Below are positions 43,287 to 53,969 of a DNA stretch of 64,000 nucleotides, piece by piece. Source of the stretch: Hydra vulgaris. Lineage: Eukaryota; Cnidaria; Hydrozoa; Anthoathecata; Hydridae. The stretch lies in the NCBI RefSeq assembly GCF_038396675.1, contig NC_088921.1, positions 20,531,001 to 20,595,000 on the forward strand, in the 5' to 3' direction. The notes below the pieces were generated by a model. It had not been told where the DNA came from and searched no databases. It saw only the letters and a program-made list of their open reading frames with translations. How positions within the stretch are numbered: the first letter of the stretch is position 1; each line of letters begins with the position of its first letter. The translations under genes and the position numbers were made by a program.

Positions 43287-43300
43287 GGATCTGTTTTTCA
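43287..43300 (+). repeat. Target-site copy between S2 and E13
   Basis: GGATCTGTTTTTCA, nearly identical to the remnant at 42798-42811. It is the only U2-derived sequence between the S2 tail and the E13 5' end. Confidence 0.82.
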
Positions 43301-43389
43301 TTTTAGCCGAGACAGCGACTTTAAAAGTGGAAAAACTTATTTCGTAGTGGTTTATTTAGGACTTTTGTGTTTATTTGGGTATTTACGAT

Positions 43390-44547
43390 ATGGTTTCAAA
43401 GATCATAGAGACCGCCGAAATTGTTATCGAAAGAATGAAGAAAACCGCAACCGGAAACGGCAGCGAAATTTTATCTATTTTATCTCCTTACAGCTCCGAC
43501 GACGATATCGAAGTTGATCCGGACCAGCAGAAGACGAAAGAGAGAAGGGACGCGGAAGCCCTACCAAAATTTTCAAAAATGCCCTACGCATCAGTAGCTA
43601 CCCAAAGCATTTATAAAAAAAATCTCCCAAAAACGCTAATATCAAGATTACGGATACGAGTTGACATCGATCAAGTTATAAGTGCTATCGAGGCAGTAAA
43701 CTTAGGACGAGAACTTGAAGGCGTCCAACTAATTCGTGGAAACACTGTCTTGGAGATTGTGATGAAGACTGACACCGCGAAGAACTTCTTGTTATAGAGG
43801 GGACTCGATAAGTGCGGCCTTCATCACATCTTTCAACAGTCAAACCCTGATAGGGAGCCGAGCCAAGTTACTCACGTGTCTGTGTTTAGCCTTCCTATCG
43901 AGCACAAAAATCTCCACATTGGCAACGTATTTGAACAGCTGGGCTATGGCCGGCATGCTTACACAAAGCCTGTTATGAGGAAAACGCCTGTGAGTGGAAC
44001 TGAGTACTACACAGGAATCCTCGTAGCGGTTATGGAAAACATGCCGAGCCCGATGCCGGTCACCATGAATATTATGGAATATGCCATAAGAACAAAGCAC
44101 AATGACCAACAAACAGCGCAAGTTGAACAAAATACTCTTGTTGAAAATCCGAGTCAAGATAACACAAATCCAGCACCAGAAAAAATCCCTCAATTACCAC
44201 CAACAACCTCTGAAAATCCAAATTCATCTGAACCGATAAGTCTAAATACCATCCCAAGTGAAATGAAATCTAACCATGAAATCGAAGGAAACACTTTCAA
44301 ACAACCCAAAACAAATCCCAAAATTGATACCCCTAACGAAACTGAAGATACCTTAAGCCAAGTAATCACCAACCCTAAAGAACAACAATCTATCGGAACA
44401 TATGAAGACTGCGAAATGAAGAATGGTATAGAAGGCGAAGGAAACGACGATTCGCAAATGGAAGAGACACACCAAACACCCGAAAATAAACTTAAAAACA
44501 AGAGTAAAACCAATCAGAACCACCGAAAAACCGACAACATAAAATGA
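43390..44547 (+). pseudogene. E13 ORF1, one nonsense codon
   Basis: Start chosen at MVSKIIETAEIVIERMKK (43390). One TAG at 43795-43797 (where relatives have Glu, FLLE) breaks an otherwise continuous frame. Blocks: KTLISRLRIR, ELEGVQLIRGNTVLEIVMK, NPDREPSQVTHVSVFSLP, GYGRHAYTKPVMRKTP, TGILVAVMEN, RTKHNDQQ. The tail is Asn/Glu/Lys-rich and ends HRKTDNIK. No zinc knuckle. Confidence 0.78.
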
Positions 44548-44723
44548 TCTACCAAAGAATGAACAAAACAACGGTAAAATACCTTTATTTTTATTTTACT
44601 TTTTTCAACTATATTAATTTATTGACTTCGCGCATTTTAAAACAAAAATAATTTTTCATTCTTTATTACTTTACAATAAAGAAAAGGAAACTTTATTTTT
44701 AAAATGCTTTATTTTAAATATAA

Positions 44724-47700
44724 ATGGATGTAAGAATTCTCACCTTAAATGTGAACGGTCTCCAAACTGAGACCAAAAGAAACATAATATTTCAATTTCT
44801 CAAAAACTCGGACTATGACGTTATATGCTTGCAAGAAACGCATAGTACCGAGAAAAATAACAACACTTGGACAAATGAATGGAAACACCACACAAACGGT
44901 TGCTCTCTTTGGAATAACGGAAACCAAAGAGAGCGAGGTGTTTCCATTCTAACAAAAGACAACACTATTTTCCAAGAAGTCACGCAAGACGACTGTGGGA
45001 GAATTCTTGCAGCCACATTTACTTTGAAAAACTGTAATCTAAGAGTAATTAATATATACGGGCCAAATGACTTACAACAAAAAAAAAACTTTTTTAAGCA
45101 AATAAGAAAACATGCGCGCGGATCAGAATATATGATCCTTAAGGGAGATTTCACTATGGTTGAAAACCCTCTGTTAGACAGAGAAGGGGGTGATCTACCT
45201 AGTAAAAGCAATACTTTAGGCAAAGCCAACTTAAATTTTTTTTGCCAAAAGTTCAAGTTGGTTGATATTTATAGATATGTAATCCCCAATAAAAGTGATT
45301 TCACCAATGAAAAACAGGACAAAACTTTCAAAAGCAGGATAGACAAAATTTATGTACCTTTGACACTCTCAAGAAATTGCGAATGCTCTTTAATAGAAAA
45401 CAAAGTAAGTGACCATAAAGCCTTCGGTTGTACTCTAAAACTTGAGAAGGTGAATGAGAGAGGCCCGGGCTACTGGCACTTAAATGTTGATCTATTATGC
45501 GATTGCGCCTTTAAAGCTAAACTAAAAAAGCATTTTGAATTGGCAAAAACTAAGAAACATAGTTACTCCAGTAGCAATCAATGGTGGGACATCACAAAAT
45601 CTCGCATAAAATTGATTGCTATTGAGGCGTCAAAATCCAAAAAGCGCGAAATAAAGCTAAAACAGAAATCTTTACAAAAACAAATCGATGAGGAAAACCA
45701 AATACAAATGTGAGACTTAGAAAAGCTTGAGGATCTGAGATCAGAGCTTCAAGAACTCCTCTGCGACGGGGGCGTGTTCGAAAGAACTAAACAAACCTTT
45801 GCAGAGGAGGGCGAAAAACCTTCCAAGGCTCTCTTTCATATGGAAAAAAACAACCAAAAGAAAAAAATTATAAGAGAAATAAAAGACGGTGACACCGTTC
45901 ACACGGACACCGTCAAAATATTAAAAACAATTAGAAATTTCTATAAAAACATTTACGAAACAAAAAATCTCAATAAAGAAAAACAAAGCAAATTTTTAGC
46001 AAATATAAAAACATCCCTCACGGTTGAGCAAAACGAGCCTTTAAATATACCCTTTAGCAGCGAGGAGCTTTATAACGTACTGATTACAATCGACCAGGAA
46101 AAAGCATTTGATAAAATTGACAGAAATTTCTTGTTTGAAACACTAAAAAAATTCAACTTAGGTGAAAAATTTATAACAGCAATTATGCAAACAATGAAAA
46201 TTTCTAAATGAATAATAATTAGCAACGGATACATGAGTGAACCTTTTAGTGTAAACAGAGGTGTTCGTCAAGGCGACCCTATTTCATTCATGCTTTATTG
46301 CCTGACAGTGGAAACCCTCGCTCTAGAAGTCAGAAACAACCCTGACATAGATGGCATTCCCCTGCCTGGCACAAAAAACAAAATAAAAGTAATGCAGTAC
46401 GCCGACGACACCACAATATTCCTGAGAAACCCGAAATCGATCTAAAGCGTTTTCAATACGCTAGACGATTTCGAGGAAGCCTTAGGATCAAATATTAACA
46501 AAAGCGAAACTAAAGGTCTGGCGTTAGGTGGATTTAACCACATCCACTTTGAAAACACGACCAGAATACTAAACCAATAGCTGTTTAATATTAACTGGTG
46601 CAACGCCTCAGGCATTAAAATTTTAGGTATAACCTTCCACACCGACCTAGCCTACACCGCTAGCGCAAACTGGAAGAAAGCCGTTAAAAACTTTAGAAAA
46701 AAAATCAATAGTTTTAGATACCAAAACATATCTCTAAGGTGCAAGGCTATTTTTGTTAATACTCTTGCACTCTCTAAGGTGTGGTTTGTGGCCAACGGCT
46801 TCCCAATTAACGAATTTACCGCTAAGCAAATCAAAAAAGAAATATCAGCGTACTTATGGCAGAGCGAATACGCGCAGCCCATAAAAAGCGATATCTTAAA
46901 CCTACCAATAAATAAAGTCGGACTGGGCATTCTTGACACAAAAAAGTAAGGTTTATCCCTCCGAACAAAACATATACTCCAAATAAATGAGCAAGAAAAC
47001 AATCACGAGTCATGCTTTATTCAAAACTATTATTTGGCGCACCATCAAGCTAAACACGCGCGAACAAACTACCCGCAATGGTTGTTTCTTACAAGAAACA
47101 ACTTCCCTAAATCTTTAAACAAACTTCCATTTTACTATAAAGACGTCATTAAGAACAATAAGTGCGATGACAAAATTTTAGAATTTAAACCTAAAAGCGC
47201 AAAAACTATCCGCGTGTTTCTCACCAAAGCTGACAAAAACTTTAATTTAATAAGAATACAAAGGGCATGGGATACAATGCTACAAAAAAATCTTCCATGG
47301 CAAAAAATATGGGGGAAAAGCTTTGTATCTCACGCCATCGGACCCAGCAAAAACACCCTCTGGAGAGCCTTAACTAACTCACTTCCGACTCTTGAAAAAA
47401 TTCAGAGTTGGAGGAAAAACAGAGGCCGCGGAAACAATATTTGTAAATCATGCGGCGCAGTGGAAAAAACAATGCACCCTTTTATCAACTGCAAAAAGGC
47501 TAGGTTTGTGTGGAAGGCCTTTATACCAACGTACGAAAGACTTTTACCAACAAAAAAATTTAATACTGTTCATGCAATCTTTCTAACAAACATCGAGCAC
47601 TTGTCAAAGAAAGACCACACTGCGAAAATAGCAATAACTCTGGCTCACTTAATAACCTCGCGGTTATGGTGGGCCAGAAACATGACACTTAAGGAAAACA

Positions 47701-47876
47701 AAAATATACCCTCGGCAAATATTGCAGAGAGGATCAAAAAAGATATTAGAAATATATGGAAAATAAACTATAACAAATACTTAAGAGAAACCAACGTGGA
47801 AAAATTCCACAACATGTTTTCTATAAACAACGCAATTAGCGATAAAATTAATCCAAATCTAACTCTTCTCTTATAA
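44724..47876 (+). pseudogene. E13 ORF2: AP-endonuclease and reverse transcriptase, five in-frame stops and an RT deletion
   Basis: Starts MDVRILTLNVNGLQTETKRN. The endonuclease has LQETHSTEKN, but GDFN reads GDFT (LKGDFTMVENPLLDREGGD); SRIDKIYVP and SDHKAFG are present. The whole 3.15 kb stays in one frame with stops at 45711 (TGA), 46209 (TGA), 46443 (TAA), 46578 (TAG) and 46947 (TAA). At about 46080 the frame jumps from ELYN straight to LITIDQEKAFDKID, so roughly 130 codons of the N-terminal RT are missing, in frame. RQGDPISFMLYC, YADDTTI and the zinc motif CKSCGAVEKTMHPFINC are kept. Confidence 0.87.
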
Positions 47877-47929
47877 TTGTCGGTTTTTAACCAAACAATT
47901 AACATTATTTTTATTTTTATTTATAAACG

Positions 47930-48107
47930 AAAGGCATGTCCCCAGCAGCCCCTGTCGGTGCGACGGACATGCGTACATTTTATAAATGCGAGGCTTAATG
48001 GCCAGCACTATATATTTTAAACAAGAAAAACACGAACATGTCCTGCAAAGCCCGGTGACAATGATGGATGTGTTTTTTTTATAACAGCCTGGGGTAATAG
48101 CCAGGCA
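47930..48107 (+). repeat. E13 3' UTR structured repeat, two copies
   Basis: Units at 47930-48007 (CATGTCC...GGACATG; GGCTTAATGGCC) and 48030-48107 (ACATGTCC...GGATGTGT with G-U pairs; GCCTGG-GGTAATAG-CCAGGC). The second hairpin of unit two is a perfect 6-bp stem. Confidence 0.78.
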
Positions 48108-48109
48108 TA

Positions 48110-48408
48110 TTTATTTTAAACTCGTAATTATTTTGTTCTATTAACTTTTATTATAATCTTGTTGTGGTTTCATTTCGATTTATATTTTCGTTTTTCAACT
48201 TTTCGATTTTCGTTTTTGTTTCTATAACCACAACAGTTTTAAATAAAGAAAACGATTTTTGCTAAATTTTTATAAATAAATAATAAAGAAACGCAATACT
48301 GTCTCTGAAAAGCAAAGAAAAATTTAATGAAATCATTAAAAAATTTTCCCCCCTCATTGTAAATAGTCCCCTGATGTAAATATTTAATAATAAAATATAT
48401 ATAATTAT
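48110..48408 (+). other. E13 distal 3' UTR, no gene
   Basis: AT-rich sequence with TTTTCGTTTTC-type runs. No gene seen. Confidence 0.55.
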
Positions 48409-48433
48409 AAAAAAAAAAAAAAAAAAAAAAAAG

Positions 48434-48587
48434 TATCTGTTTATAGCAGTTTAATATCTAGTACGCCGGCACAGTCCGGGTCTAATATTAATCTGATTTT
48501 TGGCATTAGGTCATGGAATCATAGGTTTACCTTGCCCTGACCACGGATTGCCTCGGCTTTGCACTACTGCTGAGCGCGGCCCATATT
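48434..48587 (+). ncRNA. U2: U2-9 snRNA, 3' part
   Basis: Starts GTATCTGTTTATAGCAG. Changes in stem-loops II and IV (GGGTCTAATATT, CACGGATTGCC). The Sm site GATTTTTGG is kept. Confidence 0.9.
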
Positions 48588-48762
48588 GGAAATAAGAAAA
48601 ATTCTTGACTTTTAGAGTGTCTAACATCGCTAATGGTCTCAGCTGCTGCTGCTGATGATGCTGCTGATGATAACGACGACGAAAATGATTAAGCGTTCTA
48701 ATTCAAACCACAAGTACATTGTTAAAGACGGCGTCATCCGACTATGTCTGCAGTGTTCAGTT
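48588..48762 (+). promoter_or_regulatory. U2 spacer upstream of U2-10
   Basis: Conserved spacer with several changes in the proximal part (GTTAAAGACGGCGTCATCC). It faces U2-10 and hence E14. Confidence 0.62.
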
Positions 48763-48812
48763 ATCGCTTCTCGGCTTAATGGCTAAGATCAAGTGTAGTA
48801 TCTGTTCTTATC
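48763..48812 (+). ncRNA. U2: U2-10 snRNA, 5' part (nt 1-50)
   Basis: ATCGCTTCTCGGCTTAATGG through GTAGTATCTGTTCTTATC, one change in stem-loop I. A 9-bp repeat array follows. Confidence 0.92.
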
Positions 48813-48870
48813 CATGAAATCCATGAAATCCATGAAATCCATGAAATCCATGAAATCCATGAAATCCATT
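48811..48870 (+). repeat. 9-bp tandem repeat at the E14 5' junction
   Basis: Six units of TCCATGAAA followed by TCCATTCTTATCAG. The unit matches E2 ORF1 sequence at the same place (GAAATCCATGTATCTG), and the last part again looks like the U2 target (TTCTTATCAG). Confidence 0.88.
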
Positions 48871-48895
48871 CTTATCAGAAATCTATGTATCTGAA

Positions 48896-49864
48896 TTGGA
48901 AAACCCTAATGACGATTCCCCAGTGCACTTAGGTCCGATTAACGAGGAAATAAATAATATAATAACGCAGAATAAAAGCTATGCTCACGCTGCATCCTTA
49001 AAAGGCAAATCATCAACAAAAGACTACTTTAAGCTTGACAACACACTTTTATGTAAGCTTTCGTTAAAAACTTCTTTTCGTGATGTTCTATGTTCTCTTA
49101 AAAAAGAGAACTTAGATGAAGAGCTCGAAGGAGCTCAACTGTTAAGAAAAGGAGAACTTCTGGAGGTAGTGATAAAAACTAATAAGGCTAAAAATAGGCT
49201 ACTAGAAAGGGGTTTGACAACTAACGGCTTTCATCAGCGATTCTTCTATTCGACTCTAAGACGAGAGCCGAGCACTCGTGTTTACGTGTCAAAACTAGGT
49301 CTACCAATAGCTGCTAAACTTGCTCAGATTGGGAAAGACCTTGAAGAGAAGGGGTACGGAAAACATCTAAAAACATACCCTATTATGAAAACAACCCTAA
49401 CTAAAGGAACGCAGTACTTTCCTGGGACACTAATGGCTGTTATAGATAAATTGTATAAAGATATCCCAAGGTTTGTAAAATTAAGGGGCTATTACGTAAG
49501 AGCTATTTATACAGGACAGCCAGTAAAAGAGAAAGCAGAAATAAATATCATAACCCCAACCGAAACAAGCTCTGCAGAACCACTTCATAAAGAAACAAGC
49601 ATAGCAAATGACAAACCAGAACAACAAGAACCTGAATTAATATCCAAGAGTACCGAAGAACCAACACAATTGAAAATATGCGAAGTTTCTGCAAAACCAT
49701 CAGATCAAAACAAAATAAAACAAAACGAAACAAGTTCATCAAAAATTATAAAAGAAATCAATCAAAGTGACGCTTGCGAAATGGATGATGATTCTGTTGA
49801 TGACGGATTTACGGAAGTAAATAATAATAAGAATAAAAAAAGAAAACCTTCAGACGAAAAATAA
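48896..49864 (+). pseudogene. E14 ORF1, open but missing its start
   Basis: The frame is open for 322 codons from ENPNDDSPVHLGPINEE to a stop after PSDEK. By comparison with E2 about 14 N-terminal codons including the ATG are lost in the junction repeats. Blocks: NTLLCKLSLK, ELEGAQLLRKGELLEVVI, RREPSTRVYVSKLGLP, GYGKHLKTYPIMKTT, RAIYTGQPVKEK. The C-terminal end is acidic (CEMDDDSVDDGFTEV) then basic (NKNKKRKPSDEK). No zinc knuckle. Confidence 0.75.
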
Positions 49865-50166
49865 AAATTCTAGAAAAAGAACCAACATAATGAAGAACCT
49901 GTTTAGAGGAGAACCTAAAAGCCAAATAAAATATAACTATTTACAAAATTTAAATAAAGTTAAAAACCAGGTAGAAATACCAAACAAAAACCAAACAAAA
50001 ACATAAAACGAAAAACAAAATAAAAATATATAACGAAAAACCAAATAAAAATATAAAACAACAACAACAAAAACAAAAAAAAAAAAATATAAACTTAAAA
50101 AACAAATATAAAAAAAATATAAAACTTAAAACAAATAACATAAAAATACTCGTATTTCCTTAAAAA

Positions 50167-52900
50167 ATGGAGTTGAAAATAATGACTTTTAATGTAAATG
50201 GCCTAAATGATATTATTAAAAGACACAAAGTAATGAGATTTCTGGAAACTTTAGACTGTGAAATTTTCTGCATCCATAACACTCACTGCACCAAAGAAAA
50301 AGAAGATCACTGGGCAAGAGAGTGGAAACAAAAAACAAATGGCTCCTCTATATGGAATAATAAATCGAACAAAGAAAGAGGAGTTGCCATTCTCACTAAA
50401 ACTAAAACAACCTTTGATCAAGTAACGAAAGACAACCATGGTAGAATCTTAGCAGCAAACATAGATGTAGTAAATACAAAAGTGAAAATAATCAACATAT
50501 ATGGTTCAAATAACCCAAATGAAAAAGAAAATTTCTTTGAAACTCTAGAAAAACATACTAGTGTCGGTGATAAAATAATCTTGGCTGGTGACTTTAATAT
50601 GGTGGAAGATGCCAATACAGATAGGCAGGAAGGGGATTCGCTAAACAAAAACAATACTCTTGGTTCCAGGAGTTTGACAAACTTCTTGTTAATGCATAAA
50701 ATAAAAGATGCCTACCGCAAGCAAAACCCTTGTAAGAAAGAATTCACATATGAAAAAACAGATAACTCATTCAAAAGCCGTATTGACAGGATCTACTGTT
50801 ACTTAGATAAAATTACTAAATGGACCTGCTCAATACTTGAAAACACTCCAAGTGACCACAAAGCCTTTCTAGTTAAAATACAAATAGAGCCTCAATCTCA
50901 AAGAGGCACCGGATATTGGCATTTAAACGTCAATCTTTTGAATGACCCCATCTTTAAAAGCTCTGGCAAACAGACTAGCAAAAGTTCTTGACAGAATATT
51001 GAAACCATCGCAAACATGTTCAGTACCTAAAAGATCCATTTTCTTTAATATATTTCTATTAAGAGACCTGATTAAATACACAAATCAAAAAAATATAGAG
51101 AGCTGCGTAATTTCGATCGATCAAGAGAAAGCTTTCGACAAAGTAGATCGAGATTTTCTCTACAAAGTAATGGAAAAATATAACTTAGGTAAAGAATTTA
51201 TCTATGCCATAAAACAAACTATGGAAAACTCTCAGTCTCTAATAATAAACAATGGTTACCTCGGTAAGCCTTTTAAAGTGAAGAGAGGTGTAAGGCAAGG
51301 CGACCCAATAGCACTCATGCTCTACTGCATCGTGGTGGAAACCTTGTCTTTAGAAATAAAGAGAAACCCATTTATCGAAGGCATACCCCTGCCTGGATCC
51401 AAAACACCCCTAAAAGTCCTCCAATACACAGACGACACAGCAATAACAACAAAAAACGTATATTCTATCCATGAAATCTTTAAAGTATTAAATAACTTCG
51501 AGCAAGCGACTGGCTCAAATATAAACTTAAACAAAACAAAAGCACTCGGTTAAGGTGGCTTTAACTTTATACTCTATAAAAACTTTCAAAAATGGCTTAT
51601 TGCCAGATCATTATATTAATTGGGTTAATCAAACTGGCTTCAAATTCCTCGGTGTAACTTTCTTTACTGATCTAGGATATGCTGCCTCCTAGAACTGGAA
51701 ATTGGTATTCGAAAAGTTCTCGAAGAAAACAAGGTTTTTTAAATATAGAAACGTATCTTTGAAATGCAAAGGTATGTTCCTCAACACCTTAGCTATGTTA
51801 AAGCTATGGTTTCTTGCAATTATTTTTCCAATAAATAAACTAATAGAAAAAAAAAATAAAAAAGAGACCTCGAAATGCGTCTGGTAAAGTGAGCATGCAG
51901 TGCCGGTGAAACGAAATATGATTTACCTTCCAACGACAAACGGGGGCTTAGGAATCCTAGACCCAGCCAGACAAAGTATAGCTTTGAGAATGAAGCATCT
52001 TTTCCAAATTAAAGAATGTCAAACCCCACACGAATCTCTTTACTTACAAAAATACTTCCTGGCAACATCACTAATAAAAACAATGAATCATAAATATAAA
52101 CCTTGGCTATTTTTAAATTAGAACAATTTCCCAAAAACCCTTCACGAACTTCCACTCTTCTATAAAGACACCTTAACTACCCTTAAAAACAATACACAAT
52201 TGTTCCAATTATCGAGCAAAACATATAAAAATATTTATAAAGGATTATCTAACTCAGAAAGCGATCCGCATATAAAGCAAATACAACTGATGTGGGAGAC
52301 AAAACTGCAAAAGCATCTGCCCTGGAAACAAATATGGGCTAGAAACATTAACTCATATGCCCAAGGACCTAGTCAAAATACCCACTGGAGAATAATGTTT
52401 AATTGCCTACCAATGCTAGAAAAACTGCAACACTGGAGGAAAAATTGAGGACGAGAAAATGCGTCATGGAAATCTTGCAACCTCTTAGAAACCACTCTTC
52501 ATCCATTTATAACATGCAAAAAAGCGCGAACTGTATGGAATGAAATGAAACAAATTTATAATGTGCTATTACCAAACAAAACCATTAACATAGTTCAAAC
52601 ATTATTTATGACAAATGTCGAAGAGTTAACAAAAAATGACAAAAAAGCAAAAATAATAACGACATTAACACATATCACAAACACCGAACTGTGGAGAGCC
52701 AGAAACAACAAACTAAAAGTAAACAAAGACATCAACGCTAAAGACATAGTCAGCAAAACTAAGAGAGAAATAAATATGTGTGGCAAAAAAAGTACAACAA
52801 AGCAGTTCGAGAAAATTCAAAACAAACATTCTATGATACATACTCAATCAATGAAGCAATATGTAAAAATGAAAAAGACTCCTTAATATTTACCATATAA
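50167..52900 (+). pseudogene. E14 ORF2, internally deleted
   Basis: Starts MELKIMTFNVNGLNDIIKRH. The catalytic Glu block QETH reads HNTH. LAGDFNMVEDANTDRQEGD and SRIDRIYCY remain. At about 50958 the endonuclease end (LLNDPIFK) is joined to RT (KALANRLAKVLDRIL), removing about 0.8 kb that E2 still has. Then SVPKRSIFFN, DQEKAFDKVDR, RQGDPIALMLYC; YADD reads YTDD. Stops and indels follow (TAA after KALG near 51550). Later pieces are 51702-51887, 51900-52121, 52200-52448 and 52545-52900, with zinc motif remnant HPFITC. Confidence 0.85.
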
Positions 52901-52993
52901 AATCACTCAAATCATAAAGTATTACCCTGAAAATATAAAAAAGCCTAAAGCATAGCAATATGAAATAAATATAAAAAAAAAAAAAAAAAAAAA

Positions 52994-53149
52994 TAATCTG
53001 TTTTTATCAGTTTAATATCTGGTACGCCGGCACAGTCCGGCTCATATATTAATCTGATTTTTGGCATTAGGTCATGAGATCATAGGTTTACCCTGCCCTG
53101 ACCACGGGTTGCCTCGGCTTTGCACTACTGCTGAGCGCGGCCTAGTTTG
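52994..53149 (+). ncRNA. U2: U2-10 snRNA, 3' part
   Basis: ATAATCTGTTTTTATCAG to GCGGCCTAGTTT, with an intact stem-loop II and Sm site. Confidence 0.9.
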
Positions 53150-53300
53150 GAAGTAAGAAAAATTCTTGACTTTTAGATTGTCTAACATCGCTAATGGTCT
53201 CAGCTGCTGCTGCTGATGAAAATGATTAGACGTTCTAATTCAAACCACAAGTACATTGTTGAAGACGGCGTCAGTCCGACTATGTCTGCAGTGTTCAGTT
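53150..53300 (+). promoter_or_regulatory. U2 spacer upstream of U2-11, shortened
   Basis: Lost about 25 bp of the trinucleotide tract. The proximal conserved part is complete. Confidence 0.62.
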
Positions 53301-53348
53301 ATCGCTTCTCGGCCTAATGGCTAAGATCAAGTGTAGTATTTGTTCTTA
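53301..53348 (+). ncRNA. U2: U2-11 snRNA, 5' part (nt 1-48)
   Basis: Intact through GTGTAGTATTTGTTCTTA, one change in the target (C to T). S3 begins at 53349. Confidence 0.92.
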
Positions 53349-53736
53349 TTTCGGCTCCGGACCATCTCTCAATTGGTTTCGGTGTTGTTAGAAAGCAGAA
53401 ACAGCACAAGATCGAAACTGTGACAGTCGATAGATGTTCTTGGCGTAGTCGCTTTTTCAGTGTCTTCTTCTACGTCTGGAAATCCCAACGCGTTCCGTCC
53501 ACTCCGGACGTTAAATGGAGATAAACTATTACGTTGGCGCTGCTCAGTTTCGGCTGAGTGGCAACTAAACCCTTAAATGGGCTTAAACAAACCCTTAAAT
53601 GGGCCAAACAACCCTTAAATGGGCTAAAAAACCCTTAAATGGGACAAAATATGGAGTCTCGGCCCTTGGGCCCTGTGTAAGTGTGGTTTTAGCTTCATGT
53701 CACTCTAGTTGGTTGGTAAAAAAAAAAAAAAAAAAA
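53349..53736 (+). mobile_element. S3: U2-targeted SINE
   Basis: 388 bp, same head, CCCTTAAATGGG units (53568-53645) and tail as S2. It lacks about 20 bp before GGGCCCTGTGTAAG. Poly(A) 53718-53736. It stands upstream of E15 in the same target. Confidence 0.8.
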
Positions 53737-53750
53737 GAGTGTCAGTTCTT
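53737..53750 (+). repeat. Target-site copy between S3 and E15
   Basis: GAGTGTCAGTTCTT, a drifted copy of AGTATCTGTTCTT. Confidence 0.65.
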
Positions 53751-53828
53751 GATTCTTAGACATTAGGTGTATAATTGAGCGGCTGATTACTTTCGGTGAG
53801 GTTTACGTGCCTCTTATTGCGTTAAGGA

Positions 53829-53854
53829 GTTTACCCTGCCCCTACAACGGGTTG
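53829..53854 (+). other. U2-like segment in the E15 5' UTR
   Basis: Matches U2 at 22 of 26 positions without gaps over the stem-loop III/IV boundary (for example 55690-55715; shared end ACGGGTTG). E17 has a similar stretch at 62682-62707. Confidence 0.6.
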
Positions 53855-53969
53855 TGGGTAAGGCAACTTTAGTTTGTAGAAGGTTGGGAGGAGTGAGAGA
53901 GTTTAGTTTGAGTGGTATTGTGTGACCGAGAGTTTTTTAAATATATGGTACACGTTGTGTATTACTAAT

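Larger units (their letters stand above)
43301..48433 (+). mobile_element. E13: U2-inserted LINE, ORF2 with stops but no frameshift
   Basis: 5' UTR 43301-43389 (starts TTTTAGCCGAGACAGCGAC), ORF1, a 176-bp AT-rich gap, ORF2, a 3' UTR of about 530 bp with structured repeats, poly(A) 48409-48433. Related to E8 in ORF1 and at the 5' end. Confidence 0.88.
48813..52993 (+). mobile_element. E14: 5'-truncated LINE, same family as E2
   Basis: Lacks the 5' UTR and the first codons of ORF1. ORF2 has an internal deletion. Short 3' UTR, poly(A) 52973-52993. The 3' junction reads ATAATCTGTTTTTATCAG. Confidence 0.86.

Noticed and set aside
42525-43300. The whole window as an artificial palindrome of one assembly contig
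   Set aside because: The order and kinds of elements differ on the two arms, and sister copies are clearly diverged. A local misassembly at the joint remains possible and is noted in the findings.
45711-46211. The two TGA codons in E13 ORF2 as recoded codons
   Set aside because: Other stops (TAA, TAG) occur in the same frame, and the sister families have ordinary codons there, so simple decay explains them.
48811-48870. Regular short repeats as a CRISPR-like array
   Set aside because: The 9-bp units lack spacers, and the surrounding sequence is a eukaryotic U2/LINE junction.
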